Shown: positions 49,461-57,591, counted from the first letter of the stretch. The stretch is 64,000 nt of DNA from Bacteroidaceae bacterium (GCA_017535725.1 JAFXTO010000005.1:62001-126000); one strand, 5' to 3'. Program-made: numbers and translations. The notes: generated from the letters alone by a model not told the origin.

Positions 49461-50381
49461 CTACTTATTGCAATGATTGAAGAAATCGATGGCTTCGAGC
49501 TCTGCTTTCAGGCGGGCTTCCTCTTCGTCGGTCACGTTCTGGAACGGCGTGCGGTTGGGACCGAGGTCGAGGCCGATGAGCTTCATGATACGCTTTCCAC
49601 CCACGATATTGCCGCGGAAATGACAGATGACGTCGATGACATCCTGCGCGTAGTTCTGAAGCCTGCGGGCGCCTTCGAGGTCGCCCTCTTCCCAAGCCTT
49701 GATGATGCCAGTGAGGCAGCGGCCATTGTAGTTCGTGGTGCCGCCGATGCCGCCTTGTGCACCGCCCATTGCCAGACAGGGAAGGATGGTTTCGTCCTGA
49801 CCGTGGAGCATGTCGAACTTGCCGTCCTTGTAGCGGCGGCAGCGGTTATACTCATAGAGGCTCTCGAAGGTATATTTGATGCCGGCGAAGTTGGGAATGC
49901 GACCGTCCACGGCCTGCAGGAAGTCGTACATGGAGAGGAATGCACCGTTGAAGGCGGGGATATGGTAGAAATAGAACGGCAGCTCGGGGGCTCCGCAGGC
50001 GATTTCCTCGCAATACTTCACCAGTTCCTCGATGCGGCCTACCTTGGGGAAGGGAGGAGCCATAGCGCCGATGCCAAAGGCACCAATGGCCTGCGCGTGC
50101 TCAGCCAGGTTCTTGGAGGAACGGACGCACGTGCTGCCCACATGCACGATGACCTTGAAGTCCTCGAAATCCTTGGTTGCCGCCATCCAGGCTTCGGCAA
50201 TCTGCTTGCGCTCGTCCTCGGTGAGCATATAGCCCTCGCCGCTGGAGCCGTTGATGAACACGCCTTTGAGGCCGTTGCGCTGCAAGAGTGCCGCATATTC
50301 GGGGATGATACTGAGGTTGATGCTACCGTCGGGGTACATCGGAGAGAAGGGGGCGTCAATAAGACCTTTGATTTTTTCCAT
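49461..50381 (-). CDS. nanA: N-acetylneuraminate lyase
   Basis: A 306-residue class I aldolase of the DHDPS/NAL family that splits sialic acid into N-acetylmannosamine and pyruvate. Features: GSSGEGYMLTEDERKQIAEA, the Tyr in FYFYHIPAFNG, and the Schiff-base Lys in FAGIKYTFESLYEYN (residue about 168). GGIGGTTNYNG is also conserved in lyases. The next genes (Kelch, SSS, epimerase) fit a nan operon. Its promoter is at 50459-50489. The stop codon is abutted by a palindromic element. Confidence 0.95.
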   Translation of the reverse strand: MEKIKGLIDAPFSPMYPDGSINLSIIPEYAALLQRNGLKGVFINGSSGEGYMLTEDERKQIAEAWMAATKDFEDFKVIVHVGSTCVRSSKNLAEHAQAIGAFGIGAMAPPFPKVGRIEELVKYCEEIACGAPELPFYFYHIPAFNGAFLSMYDFLQAVDGRIPNFAGIKYTFESLYEYNRCRRYKDGKFDMLHGQDETILPCLAMGGAQGGIGGTTNYNGRCLTGIIKAWEEGDLEGARRLQNYAQDVIDVICHFRGNIVGGKRIMKLIGLDLGPNRTPFQNVTDEEEARLKAELEAIDFFNHCNK

Positions 50382-50458
50382 TTTACAAGATATTTATAAG
50401 GTTTGCACTATTCTTTGATGAGATTTTCGGGAGTTAGCATTTTTCTTGATTGTCGGTG

Positions 50459-50489
50459 CAAAGATACAATAAAGCTGGCAGACAGCAAA
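50459..50489 (-). promoter_or_regulatory. Promoter of the nan operon
   Basis: Minus strand: -33 TTTG (50486-50489), 19-base spacer, -7 TATCTTTG (50459-50466). The leader is about 70 nt. Confidence 0.8.
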
Positions 50490-50536
50490 ATTTTCCGACG
50501 TTTTCTCTTCAAAACCATGCTTTTCACAGCTTTTTC

Positions 50537-50567
50537 TTTGTCATCTCGCTTAAAAGACGTACCTTTG
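50537..50567 (+). promoter_or_regulatory. Promoter of the queuosine-precursor transporter
   Basis: TTTG (50537-50540), 19-base spacer, TACCTTTG (50560-50567), just upstream of the riboswitch. Confidence 0.8.
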
Positions 50568-50580
50568 CGCCACAATTTAT

Positions 50581-50617
50581 GCAGGGGTACTTGCTCAACC
50601 CCCTTTAACAAAACAAG
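50581..50617 (+). promoter_or_regulatory. PreQ1-I riboswitch
   Basis: P1 stem AGGGG (50583-50587) pairs with CCCCT. The loop has CTTG (50590-50593) that can form the pseudoknot with CAAG (50614-50617). The linker TTTAACAAAA matches the A-rich tail of class I preQ1 aptamers (compare the T. tengcongensis aptamer). It ends just before the ATG (50622), so it probably controls translation. The gene is a queuosine-precursor transporter, which fits the ligand. Confidence 0.85.
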
Positions 50618-50621
50618 AAAG

Positions 50622-51293
50622 ATGAAAAAGAATGAACCTGTGAGTGTGACGTTCATGTTACTCGGCGTCACATTTTGCGTTTGCCTGATTCTGGCAAACC
50701 TCCTTGCCACCAAACAAATTCAGTTCGGACCCCTGAACCTGACGACGGGCGTGCTCGTCTTCCCCATTTCGTATGTCGTCAACGACTGCATCACGGAGGT
50801 ATGGGGCTACCGTCGTGCCAAGCTCATCATCTGGACGGGCTTCGTCATGAACTTCGCCTTCGTGCTGCTGGCGTGGCTGGCAGACCTCATCCCCGGAGCC
50901 CCCTACTGGACGAACCAGGAAGGTTTCCACGCCCTCTTCGGCCTCGCTCCACGAGTTGCCTTAGCCTCCTTCGCCGCCTTCCTCGTGGGTTCGCTGCTGA
51001 ACGCCTACGTGATGAGCCGGATGAAGATTCACGACAAAGGTCGTCGCTTCTCCCTGCGTGCCATCGCTTCCACCGTTGCAGGAGAACTTGCCGACTCCCT
51101 CATCTTCTTCCCCATCGCGCTGGGCGGCATCGTTCCAAAGGAGAACCTTGTTCTGATGATTATCAGTCAGGTTGCTATCAAGACAGCTTACGAGGTCGTC
51201 ATACTACCCATTACCATTCGAGTTGTCGCCTGGCTGAAGAAAACAGAAGGCCTAGACACTTACGACGATGATATCACATACAGCCTGATTTGA
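50622..51293 (+). CDS. yhhQ: Queuosine-precursor transporter (VUT family, YhhQ-like)
   Basis: A 223-residue membrane protein with six predicted helices. Start at [12 protein letters not shown] (50622) right after the riboswitch; a longer frame includes the promoter. Family motifs: [32 protein letters not shown] and [20 protein letters not shown]. It imports preQ0/preQ1-type queuosine precursors. The neighbour queC lies 112 bases downstream; queF is at 44178. The combination of synthesis and uptake suggests salvage in the gut environment; this is inference. Confidence 0.93.
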   Translation: MKKNEPVSVTFMLLGVTFCVCLILANLLATKQIQFGPLNLTTGVLVFPISYVVNDCITEVWGYRRAKLIIWTGFVMNFAFVLLAWLADLIPGAPYWTNQEGFHALFGLAPRVALASFAAFLVGSLLNAYVMSRMKIHDKGRRFSLRAIASTVAGELADSLIFFPIALGGIVPKENLVLMIISQVAIKTAYEVVILPITIRVVAWLKKTEGLDTYDDDITYSLI

Positions 51294-51300
51294 CCTTATA

Positions 51301-51400
51301 AGCCCCATTAGACCCATTAATCCCATTAGACCCATTAATCCCATTAGACCCATTAACCCCATTAACCCCATAATCCCCATTCACCCCATTAGCCCCCATC
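51301..51400. repeat. 9-bp tandem repeat before queC
   Basis: About 11 units alternating CCCATTAGA and CCCATTAAT, decaying to CCCCATTAA-type units, up to a few bases from the queC start. Non-coding; similar units code the tail at 28060. Confidence 0.85.
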
Positions 51401-51405
51401 AAACA

Positions 51406-52119
51406 ATGAATCCCATGAATAAAGAGACCGCCCTCGTTGTCTTCAGCGGCGGTCAAGACTCCACAACGTGCCTCTTTTGGGCACTGAAGCACTTCCAGAA
51501 GGTAGTCGCGCTGACCTTTATCTATGGTCAGAAGCACGTCCTCGAAGTGGAAAAGGCACGCGAGATTGCAGCCATTGCCGGCGAAACAGCCCGACAGAAT
51601 GGCCTGAACTGCGGTGGTGGTGATGTGGAATGGCACCAGATGGATGTCTCGTTCATCAGCCAACTCTCCCACAATTCGCTTACCGACAGCAACATCGAGA
51701 TGGATCAGGAGAAGCCTGCAGATGGGCCTCCCAATACCTTCGTACCGGGTCGTAACCTCTTTTTCCTCAGCGTAGCCGCCGTTTTTGCCCGCGAAAGGGG
51801 TATCAACCACCTCGTAACGGGTGTCTCGCAAACCGACTACAGCGGTTATCCTGACTGCCGCGATGCATTCATCAAATCGCTGAATGTCAGCCTGAATCTT
51901 GGTATGGACGAGCAGTTCGTCATCCACACACCCCTAATGTGGATTGACAAGGCTCAGACCTGGGCAAAAGCCGACAAGATGGGCGTGCTTGACCTCGTGC
52001 GCACGCGTACCTTAACTTGTTATAACGCCATTCCTGGTGATGGCTGCGGCCATTGTCCTGCCTGCCGACTACGAAGAGAGGGACTGGAACAATATTTACG
52101 TTCAAAAACAAAGAAATGA
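51406..52119 (+). CDS. queC: 7-cyano-7-deazaguanine synthase QueC
   Basis: A 237-residue ATP-dependent ligase that converts 7-carboxy-7-deazaguanine to preQ0. The PP-loop [10 protein letters not shown] is at residues 14-23, and the zinc site is [10 protein letters not shown] with an earlier Cys ([12 protein letters not shown]). ATG 51406 lies in the tail of the 9-bp repeat; [10 protein letters not shown] (51415) may be the true start. It shares the direction of the transporter gene. Confidence 0.96.
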   Translation: MNPMNKETALVVFSGGQDSTTCLFWALKHFQKVVALTFIYGQKHVLEVEKAREIAAIAGETARQNGLNCGGGDVEWHQMDVSFISQLSHNSLTDSNIEMDQEKPADGPPNTFVPGRNLFFLSVAAVFARERGINHLVTGVSQTDYSGYPDCRDAFIKSLNVSLNLGMDEQFVIHTPLMWIDKAQTWAKADKMGVLDLVRTRTLTCYNAIPGDGCGHCPACRLRREGLEQYLRSKTKK

Positions 52120-52160
52120 CACCTAATTGGCCGAAAGTGCATAGATGTTAGTTGAAAAAT

Positions 52161-52192
52161 TTGGTCATCCTAAAGAATTGGAGTACTTTTGC
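52161..52192 (+). promoter_or_regulatory. Promoter of the thioredoxin-like gene
   Basis: TTTG (52161-52164), 20-base spacer, TACTTTTG (52185-52192). The leader is about 20 nt. Confidence 0.75.
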
Positions 52193-52216
52193 GCTGAAAA
52201 ACAACAAAAAAGCCCT

Positions 52217-53140
52217 ATGAGAAAGATTCTGTTCTTGATTATGTCATCCCTTGCGCTGTGTATCAGTGCACAAACGTCCATTCCCGCCCTAAGGATTATT
52301 CCCAACAATTCGAATGGCTCTTCAGGCAGCACCCCGTCAGCAAACACGGCCACGAATCCCGAGGGCAACTTCGTTCAGGCTGTCATCGATAGCGTGGAAA
52401 ACAGCATGAATCTCATCCGCCAGAAGTCCGACGAGCTGATGGAATACGTTCGCGCTCAGGAACTGACACCCGAACGACGCGCGGTGGCAGATAGCATGGC
52501 CGAGGCATACAGGGCGATTTACGACAACATCATTATTTACCTCAGGCAAGAGGTGGAGAGCCATCGAGAGAGTTCCGATGTGGCACGTCTGCTGAACCGA
52601 TACCAACGCCTACTGGGGCTTGACTATTTGGAAGAATACCTGAGCACGTACCCCCACGCCGACCAACCCGAATTGGCAGACATTCGCAGCCAAATCGCCA
52701 TCAACCAACACATCAAGCCGGGTGCTCAGCTCATTGACTTCGAGCTTCCTGACGAAGTAGGAGCCAGCCATCACCTGAGTGAATACATCGGCAAGGGGCA
52801 CTATGTCCTCGTGGACTTCTGGGCAAGCTGGTGCGGCCCATGCCGACAGGAAATGCCCAACGTGAAAGCCGCCTACGAGCGCTTCCATGAGCGCGGTTTC
52901 GACATTCTGGGCCTCTCCTTTGACAACAATCGGGAGGCATGGCTGCGCGCTGTTGCAGACCTCGGAATGACATGGCCACAGCTGAGCGATCTGAAAGGAT
53001 GGAAGAGCCTGGCAGCACAGAAATACAATGTACGCGCCATCCCCTTCACCCTGCTCTTCGACCCCGAAGGCAAGGTGGTCGCCGATAACCTCCGAGGCGA
53101 AGCGCTGAGCCAAAAGCTCGAAGAACTGCTAGGGAACTAG
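52217..53140 (+). CDS. TlpA-like secreted thioredoxin-fold protein
   Basis: A 307-residue protein with signal peptide (MRKILFLIMSSLALCISAQ). The start was set here because it gives the signal and lies after the promoter. Residues about 45-150 are helical (ELTPERRAVADSMAEAYRAI). The C-terminal thioredoxin domain has the active site WCGPC in DFWASWCGPCRQEMP and NVRAIPFTLLFDPEGKV. A DUF4369-type N-terminal domain is not evident. It is likely to act as a periplasmic thiol oxidoreductase. The 10-bp CCTAGG array begins exactly at the stop codon. Confidence 0.9.
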   Translation: MRKILFLIMSSLALCISAQTSIPALRIIPNNSNGSSGSTPSANTATNPEGNFVQAVIDSVENSMNLIRQKSDELMEYVRAQELTPERRAVADSMAEAYRAIYDNIIIYLRQEVESHRESSDVARLLNRYQRLLGLDYLEEYLSTYPHADQPELADIRSQIAINQHIKPGAQLIDFELPDEVGASHHLSEYIGKGHYVLVDFWASWCGPCRQEMPNVKAAYERFHERGFDILGLSFDNNREAWLRAVADLGMTWPQLSDLKGWKSLAAQKYNVRAIPFTLLFDPEGKVVADNLRGEALSQKLEELLGN

Positions 53141-53231
53141 GATTACCTAGGATGCCCTAGGAAGTCCTAGGAAGTCCTAGGATTACCTAGGGAGACCTAG
53201 GATTGCCTAGGATAACCTAGGATAACCTAGG
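53136..53231. repeat. 10-bp CCTAGG tandem array
   Basis: Ten units (the first degenerate, ACTAGG) of CCTAGG followed by four variable bases, with strict 10-bp period at 53136, 53146 and so on to 53226. It fills the gap between the thioredoxin stop and rnz. Confidence 0.9.
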
Positions 53232-53245
53232 AAAAAAGAGATAGT

Positions 53246-54154
53246 ATGCAACGCTTTGACGTCCATATCCTTGGCTGTGGCTCTGCACTACCGACCCGCA
53301 AGCACTTGCCTTCCGCACAGGTCGTGAACCTGCGCGACAAGCTATTGCTGTTGGATTGCGGCGAAGGAACCCAACTCGCTTGGCGCTACACGGAACTGAA
53401 CTGGCAAAACATCACCCATATCTTTCTCAGTCACGCCCACGGAGACCATATCTTCGGACTTCCAGGGTTCGTGTCCACGATGGGCCTGCTGGGACGCACC
53501 TCTCCCCTCTTCATCCATGGCCCTGCCGACTTGCAAGCATTCGTGGAATTCACCAAAAAGATAACTGGTGTGGAGTACGAGATACATTTCCAAGCCCTCG
53601 ACTCCACCCTGCACGCACTCATCTTCGAGGATCGTTCCATGGAGATATGGACGCTTCCCCTGAACCACCGAGTGCCCTGTTGCGGATACCTCATTCAGGA
53701 GAAACAGGGATTGCCGCACATCTGCAGGAAGATGATTGATTTCTACGAAGTGCCAAATTGGGCCATCAACCGCATCAAGACGGGTGAAGACTGGACAACG
53801 CCTGATGGCGAGGTTATTCCCCACAGCCGTTTCACAACGCCACCCGACCCCGTACGCAGCTACGCCTACTGCTCCGATACTATGCCTGTTCCTGAGCTCG
53901 CAGAATGGTGTCGGGACGTCAGCCTGATGTACCACGAAGCCACCTACGCCGAGGCCGAAAGCACCCTTGCCGACAACTATGGACACAGCACAGCCCGCCA
54001 AGCTGCCACCATTGCCTCCGCTGCTCATGCACACCAGTTGATGATTGGACACTACTCTTCGCGCTATCAGGACGAAGAAGTGTTGCTTCAGGAGGCCAAA
54101 GAAGTGTTCGAGAATACCATTTTAGCTGAAGAAAAGCTACGAATCGCACTATAA
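53246..54154 (+). CDS. rnz: Ribonuclease Z
   Basis: A 302-residue metallo-beta-lactamase-fold endonuclease that trims tRNA 3' trailers. Metal motif SHAHGDHIFGLPG; GCGSALPTRKHLPSAQV at the start and DCGEGTQLAWRYT are typical. The exosite/Pro-rich features and a C-terminal HS-type segment (NYGHSTARQAATIA) are present. Both tRNA-Lys genes here lack an encoded CCA, so they need this type of processing. Confidence 0.95.
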   Translation: MQRFDVHILGCGSALPTRKHLPSAQVVNLRDKLLLLDCGEGTQLAWRYTELNWQNITHIFLSHAHGDHIFGLPGFVSTMGLLGRTSPLFIHGPADLQAFVEFTKKITGVEYEIHFQALDSTLHALIFEDRSMEIWTLPLNHRVPCCGYLIQEKQGLPHICRKMIDFYEVPNWAINRIKTGEDWTTPDGEVIPHSRFTTPPDPVRSYAYCSDTMPVPELAEWCRDVSLMYHEATYAEAESTLADNYGHSTARQAATIASAAHAHQLMIGHYSSRYQDEEVLLQEAKEVFENTILAEEKLRIAL

Positions 54155-54186
54155 TCACCATTTATTAGCATGTTTTTCGTAAAAAA

Positions 54187-54218
54187 ACTTGCATGATTCG
54201 CAGAAAAAGCCTACATTT
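54187..54218 (+). promoter_or_regulatory. Promoter of the small secreted protein gene
   Basis: CTTG (54187-54190), 20-base spacer, TACATTTG (54211-54218), 31 bases before the ATG. Confidence 0.65.
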
Positions 54219-54249
54219 GTCCCGAATAATCGATAAAAAACGCTTCACT

Positions 54250-54597
54250 ATGAAGAAAAACATACTCCTTTTGGTATTTTTTGCCATCGTAGCAGCAATG
54301 CCAGCCCGTGCCGAGGAACCTACCTTTGAGGCAGAATACGCAACCGAGGCACCCACGGGAATCATGACAGAGAGCGACGCAGAGTTCCAAGACATCCAAA
54401 TCATCCTGGAAGGCTCACAAGTGCGCATCAGCGGAGGCGAGGGACTGACCCTGGAAATCTTTAACCTCGCAGGCTACAAAGTCAATACTACCAAAATCGA
54501 CAGCGACGACAAGGTTGTCAACCTCAATCTGAAACCTGGGTGCTACATTCTCAAAGTGGGCAAGGTGGTGCGCAAAATCTCTATTCGACAATCCTAA
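54250..54597 (+). CDS. Small secreted protein with T9SS-like C-terminal fold
   Basis: A 115-residue protein with a signal peptide (MKKNILLLVFFAIVAAMPARA). After an acidic region (TFEAEYATEAPTG), the last 70 residues follow the pattern of a Por-type secretion sorting domain (LEIFNLAGYKVNTTKID, then LNLKPGCYILKVGKVVRKIS). The whole protein is little more than this domain, without a cargo. Prevotella-like species do use T9SS, but it might instead be a structural fragment. Not recognised further. Confidence 0.75.
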   Translation: MKKNILLLVFFAIVAAMPARAEEPTFEAEYATEAPTGIMTESDAEFQDIQIILEGSQVRISGGEGLTLEIFNLAGYKVNTTKIDSDDKVVNLNLKPGCYILKVGKVVRKISIRQS

Positions 54598-54642
54598 TTC
54601 ATTCATAACAAATCCTTTCCTCACATCTTGCAAGAAGGAACT

Positions 54643-54677
54643 AAGGGTCGGACACCAACACCACGGTTCCGACCCTT
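54643..54677 (+). terminator. Hairpin after the small secreted protein
   Basis: Ten-base arms AAGGGTCGGA and TCCGACCCTT with a 15-base loop; the following T-tract is poor. Confidence 0.65.
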
Positions 54678-54695
54678 ACTTATACAGAAAACAGT

Positions 54696-55133
54696 ATGAA
54701 AGCCACGCAGCAGACTATCCAGCAAATCCAACGCGCCATCCGCAAGGTGGTAGCCAAGTTCCCCAAGGACGCCGATCCCGTGCTCACCGACATCCACATG
54801 CAGGTGAAGCCCGACAGCGCAGAACTACGGACCTACAACGACGAGATGGAAGAGCTCGACCGTGCCGTTATCGAGCAATGGCTGGAGCCCACGGAGGAAG
54901 ACCTCTACGAGGTGGCAGCACCTGTCATCAAGCAGTGTCTCGGCCAGTTGCGCAAGGAAATCGACGCCATGAGCATCCTGCACCCCTTCTCCTTCGTGCT
55001 CATGGGCGAGGACGGCGAGACCATCTGTGACCTGTACATCGTGGATGACGATGCCATGATGCTCGACACGGAACTTCTCAAGGGTTTGGACGAAGAACTC
55101 GATGCCTTCCTCGAACAGCTGATGAAGGAATAA
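54696..55133 (+). CDS. Conserved hypothetical protein
   Basis: I do not recognise a family. A 145-residue acidic protein with no signal or membrane helix. It contains helices (MKATQQTIQQIQRAIRKVVA, DLYEVAAPVIKQCLGQL) and a C-terminal alpha/beta part (FSFVLMGEDGETICDLYIV and acidic DDDAMMLDTELLKGLDEELD). It may bind a regulator or nucleic acid; nothing in the context says. A strong terminator lies about 100 bases downstream. Confidence 0.8.
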   Translation: MKATQQTIQQIQRAIRKVVAKFPKDADPVLTDIHMQVKPDSAELRTYNDEMEELDRAVIEQWLEPTEEDLYEVAAPVIKQCLGQLRKEIDAMSILHPFSFVLMGEDGETICDLYIVDDDAMMLDTELLKGLDEELDAFLEQLMKE

Positions 55134-55230
55134 ACAGCCACACCATACAAGGCTCCATTTGTCTGTCATCAGAGCCTACGGTATGCGAAACTTAAAGCAT
55201 TAATAGAACATACCTTTATTTATCGATATT

Positions 55231-55282
55231 GCCGCACGTATATACGAAAATGCAAACTCGTATATACGTGTGGCGTTTTTTG
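55231..55282 (+). terminator. Strong terminator after the 54696 gene
   Basis: 17-nt arms (55231-55247 and 55258-55274) differ at one position, loop of 10, then GTTTTTTG. Confidence 0.9.
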
Positions 55283-55351
55283 TACGGACGAGTTGGCGAT
55301 TTCGCAAGGACGAGTTTTTTGAGGTGAGGCTGTGCGTGAGGGCGGCGGAGT

Positions 55352-55629
55352 TAGTAACGAAGTGTCGAAGTAACTTATGGACAGGAACGATTTCGGGATT
55401 GCGTGGAGAGGAGGGATGGAGGGGGCGGAGGAAGGAGAATCGACATAAGCAAAGGGGGATTCGACAAAAGTTTACTAAATACATGAAAATAGTTTATAAA
55501 TATACTTATATTATATATATATTATATTATAATTATAATAATTATATAATAATCAATATATTATACTATACCCCTCTCTGCTTGAAAAAACCTTCCTGTC
55601 CATAAGTTACTTCGACACTAAGGTTACTA
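55352..55629. repeat. Inverted repeat element A with AT-rich loop
   Basis: Perfect 26-nt arms at 55362-55387 and 55593-55618, extended outwards by a TAGTAAC pair with a few mismatches. The loop is about 205 bp with a GC-rich left part and long TATATA-type tract. Confidence 0.85.
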
Positions 55630-55684
55630 TTTCATGTCTGCCAATTGTGTAACTCAGGGTTAGAGGGCTCGTAAATAATGAGAA

Positions 55685-55866
55685 AAATGTGCAAATGTGC
55701 AAAGTGCAAACGTTTTTCGGAAAATGAAGGAAGGAAGAAGTATGTAATATAATAGTAATATTATATGTAATATATTAATATATAAATAATTATAGTATAT
55801 ACTATACTATAATCTCCTCTTTCGTGATTCGCAAAAAGTATTTGCACTTTGCACATTTGCACATTT
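55685..55866. repeat. Inverted repeat element B with AT-rich loop
   Basis: Perfect 26-nt arms at 55685-55710 and 55841-55866, made of TGTGCAAA-type units. The 130-bp loop is mainly ATATAA sequence. Confidence 0.85.
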
Positions 55867-55880
55867 GCACATACAGAAAA

Positions 55881-55913
55881 GAGCGCACCCACCATTTTGT
55901 GATGAATGCGCTC
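55881..55913. terminator. Bidirectional hairpin between element B and the 56050 gene
   Basis: GAGCGCA and TGCGCTC form a 7-bp stem with a 19-base loop; CTTTTG follows on the plus strand and TTTTCTG on the minus. It could end the ECF sigma operon. Confidence 0.7.
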
Positions 55914-56049
55914 CTTTTGTCTGTAATAGCCCGAAAGGGGGATCAGTAGTAGGAATGTTATTAATATCGTATCAGTAAGTGGGGATGCTATTAATTGAAT
56001 ATCTCTATGTGAGGGGGCAATTAAAGGGGTTTCAGAGTAATTGAGGATG

Positions 56050-56532
56050 CTATTCCTGAGGTGCACGGGGGCCACCTTGTCCTCTGCCTGCACCGCCCCT
56101 CCGGCCTCTCTGTCCCTGCACCATGCGGCGGTGGAAATCATCCTCGGCTTTCATCACTTTGAAAACCTTGGAAGCTGGGACAACCTCGAGGAGGCGACGA
56201 TAATAGGCTTGTTCCAACTGTGCCGACTCAACCAATAACTGCTTGATCTTTGTGATTGCTGCGGTATAAGCCGCCTCATCGGAGTTGCATTGTGTCTTCA
56301 GCTGATGAATCTGGACACTGATGCCACGCTGTTTCTCTTTCATCTCCTTGTAAATAGGGAAGAATGCCTTGGCTTCGTCAGGAGTCAGCCCTGCCTGCCG
56401 CGTGAGTGCCTCTTCCATCCGCTGCTGGAACTCTTTGGGGTCAAAGCGCGGCTTCCCTTGCTCGGGATTCTGCTGTGCAAAGAGACTCATCGTAAACAGC
56501 GCCATGAGCGCAAGAATAGTTAATCGTTTCAT
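56050..56532 (-). CDS. Secreted helical protein, Spy/CpxP-like
   Basis: A 160-residue protein with a signal peptide (MKRLTILALMALFTMSLFA). The mature part is helical and charged: PRFDPKEFQQRMEEALTRQA, LTPDEAKAFFPIYKEMKEKQ and LLVESAQLEQAYYRRLLEVV. A basic Arg/Gly-rich end (GQRGRRGGAGRGQGGPRAP) follows. Position after ECF sigma and a likely anti-sigma gene suggests a periplasmic stress sensor of Spy/CpxP type, as in many sigma operons. The exact family was not confirmed. Confidence 0.82.
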   Translation of the reverse strand: MKRLTILALMALFTMSLFAQQNPEQGKPRFDPKEFQQRMEEALTRQAGLTPDEAKAFFPIYKEMKEKQRGISVQIHQLKTQCNSDEAAYTAAITKIKQLLVESAQLEQAYYRRLLEVVPASKVFKVMKAEDDFHRRMVQGQRGRRGGAGRGQGGPRAPQE

Positions 56533-56574
56533 TGTTCTCGTTGGTTTTCGTTAATTCAACAGATGTCACAGAAC

Positions 56575-56967
56575 TTAGTATGCCTCCGTCAGATAGTAGG
56601 CAATATGCTGATTGTCTACGAGTTCATAATCCAATGCAGCATTCAGGTCTTCGTCAGAAAAGTAGAAGTCAAGTTGATCGGACTGTGCAGCCATTTGTTT
56701 CGATGCATCGTTGGTTGTTGTCTGCTGTGCATAGAAGAGTCCTCCACCGACCACCACTGCCATTACTGCAACGACAGCGGCATATCGCATGACTCGCTGC
56801 CACAGCGGTAGTTTGACAACGACAGCCTGCCTTCCTGCGTCGGTCTCAGCCTCAGCCTTCAAGCGACTCATCATCCGGTCGGTGAAGCCCTCGAAGTACC
56901 CTTCGGGAACCACGAACGGATTGCGACCGTTGTCGTGTTGTCTGATTATTTTTTCTTCCTGTATCAT
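56575..56967 (-). CDS. Putative anti-sigma factor, membrane protein
   Basis: A 130-residue protein with a soluble N-terminal segment (residues 1-55, DNGRNPFVVPEGYFEGFTDRM), one transmembrane helix (MRYAAVVAVMAVVVGGGLFY, about 58-78), and a short extracytoplasmic tail that is acidic (FYFSDEDLNAALDYELVDNQ). The layout after an ECF sigma gene fits an anti-sigma factor, although no zinc-binding motif is present. Location and topology are the main basis. Confidence 0.78.
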   Translation of the reverse strand: MIQEEKIIRQHDNGRNPFVVPEGYFEGFTDRMMSRLKAEAETDAGRQAVVVKLPLWQRVMRYAAVVAVMAVVVGGGLFYAQQTTTNDASKQMAAQSDQLDFYFSDEDLNAALDYELVDNQHIAYYLTEAY

Positions 56968-57015
56968 ATTGTTTTGTTTTTGTTCACTTCTTTGACCTCC
57001 ATAGAGAGGAAAGGT

Positions 57016-57591
57016 TTAATCGCAGTTATGGAAAAAGTCGGAAATTTTACGAACCGCATGGTGGTACGATGCTTTCAGGGATCCTACGCTTGTGGCCAGC
57101 AATTCACTCATGTCCTCATACTTCATCTCCTCAAAATACTTGAGGTTGAAGACCTGACGCTGGCGGTCGGGCAGCGATGCGATGGCTTCTTGCAGGAGTC
57201 TTTGGGTCTCGTCGCCGTCGAAATATGGGTCACTCTCCAGCCGAGCAGCCACCCCCATAGCCACCTCGTCATCCAAGCTGGAAGTCTGCCGCGCACGTTC
57301 CAGGAAGTTCAGTGTCTCGTTGTTGGCAATACGGAACAACCAGGTGCTCAGCAACGAATCACCACGGAAATTGTCGAGGCCCGTCCAAGCCTTGATGAAG
57401 GTGTTCTGGAGCACGTCGTCGGCATCATCGTGCGAGAGAACCATGCGACGAATCTGCCAGTAGAGTTGCTCCTTGAAGTGCTCCACGACAACCGCAAAAG
57501 CACTTTCGCGCTGACTCTTGTCGCGCAACAGCTCCATGATTCGCTTCTCGTCCCAATGGGCTTGGAGGTCTTTTTGCAGGTTTATTTGCAT
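57016..57591 (-). CDS. ECF sigma factor
   Basis: A 191-residue sigma-70 family factor of the extracytoplasmic function type. Region 2: QLYWQIRRMVLSHDDADDVL and QNTFIKAWTGLDNFRGDS; region 4: LPDRQRQVFNLKYFEEMKYE and ELLATSVGSLKASYHHAVRK, the helix-turn-helix. It starts the three-gene operon with the putative anti-sigma factor and Spy-like protein. A -7-like TATCTTTG is at 57668-57675 on the minus strand, and a GC-rich hairpin lies in the leader. Confidence 0.93.
   Translation of the reverse strand: MQINLQKDLQAHWDEKRIMELLRDKSQRESAFAVVVEHFKEQLYWQIRRMVLSHDDADDVLQNTFIKAWTGLDNFRGDSLLSTWLFRIANNETLNFLERARQTSSLDDEVAMGVAARLESDPYFDGDETQRLLQEAIASLPDRQRQVFNLKYFEEMKYEDMSELLATSVGSLKASYHHAVRKISDFFHNCD

Larger units (their letters stand above)
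55134..56049. other. 916-bp gene-free region with long inverted repeats
   Basis: Only the strong hairpin (55231-55282), two stem-loop elements with AT-rich loops (55352-55629 and 55685-55866), and the hairpin at 55881 were seen. Low-complexity ATATATT tracts and short direct repeats (GGACGAGTT twice near 55286-55315; ATGCTATT near 55996 and 56048) occupy the rest. No reading frame here looks like a gene. Confidence 0.8.

Noticed and set aside
55485..55605. AT-rich tract as a replication origin
   Set aside because: No DnaA boxes or dnaA/dnaN genes were seen close by; the tract is better treated as the loop of an inverted repeat.
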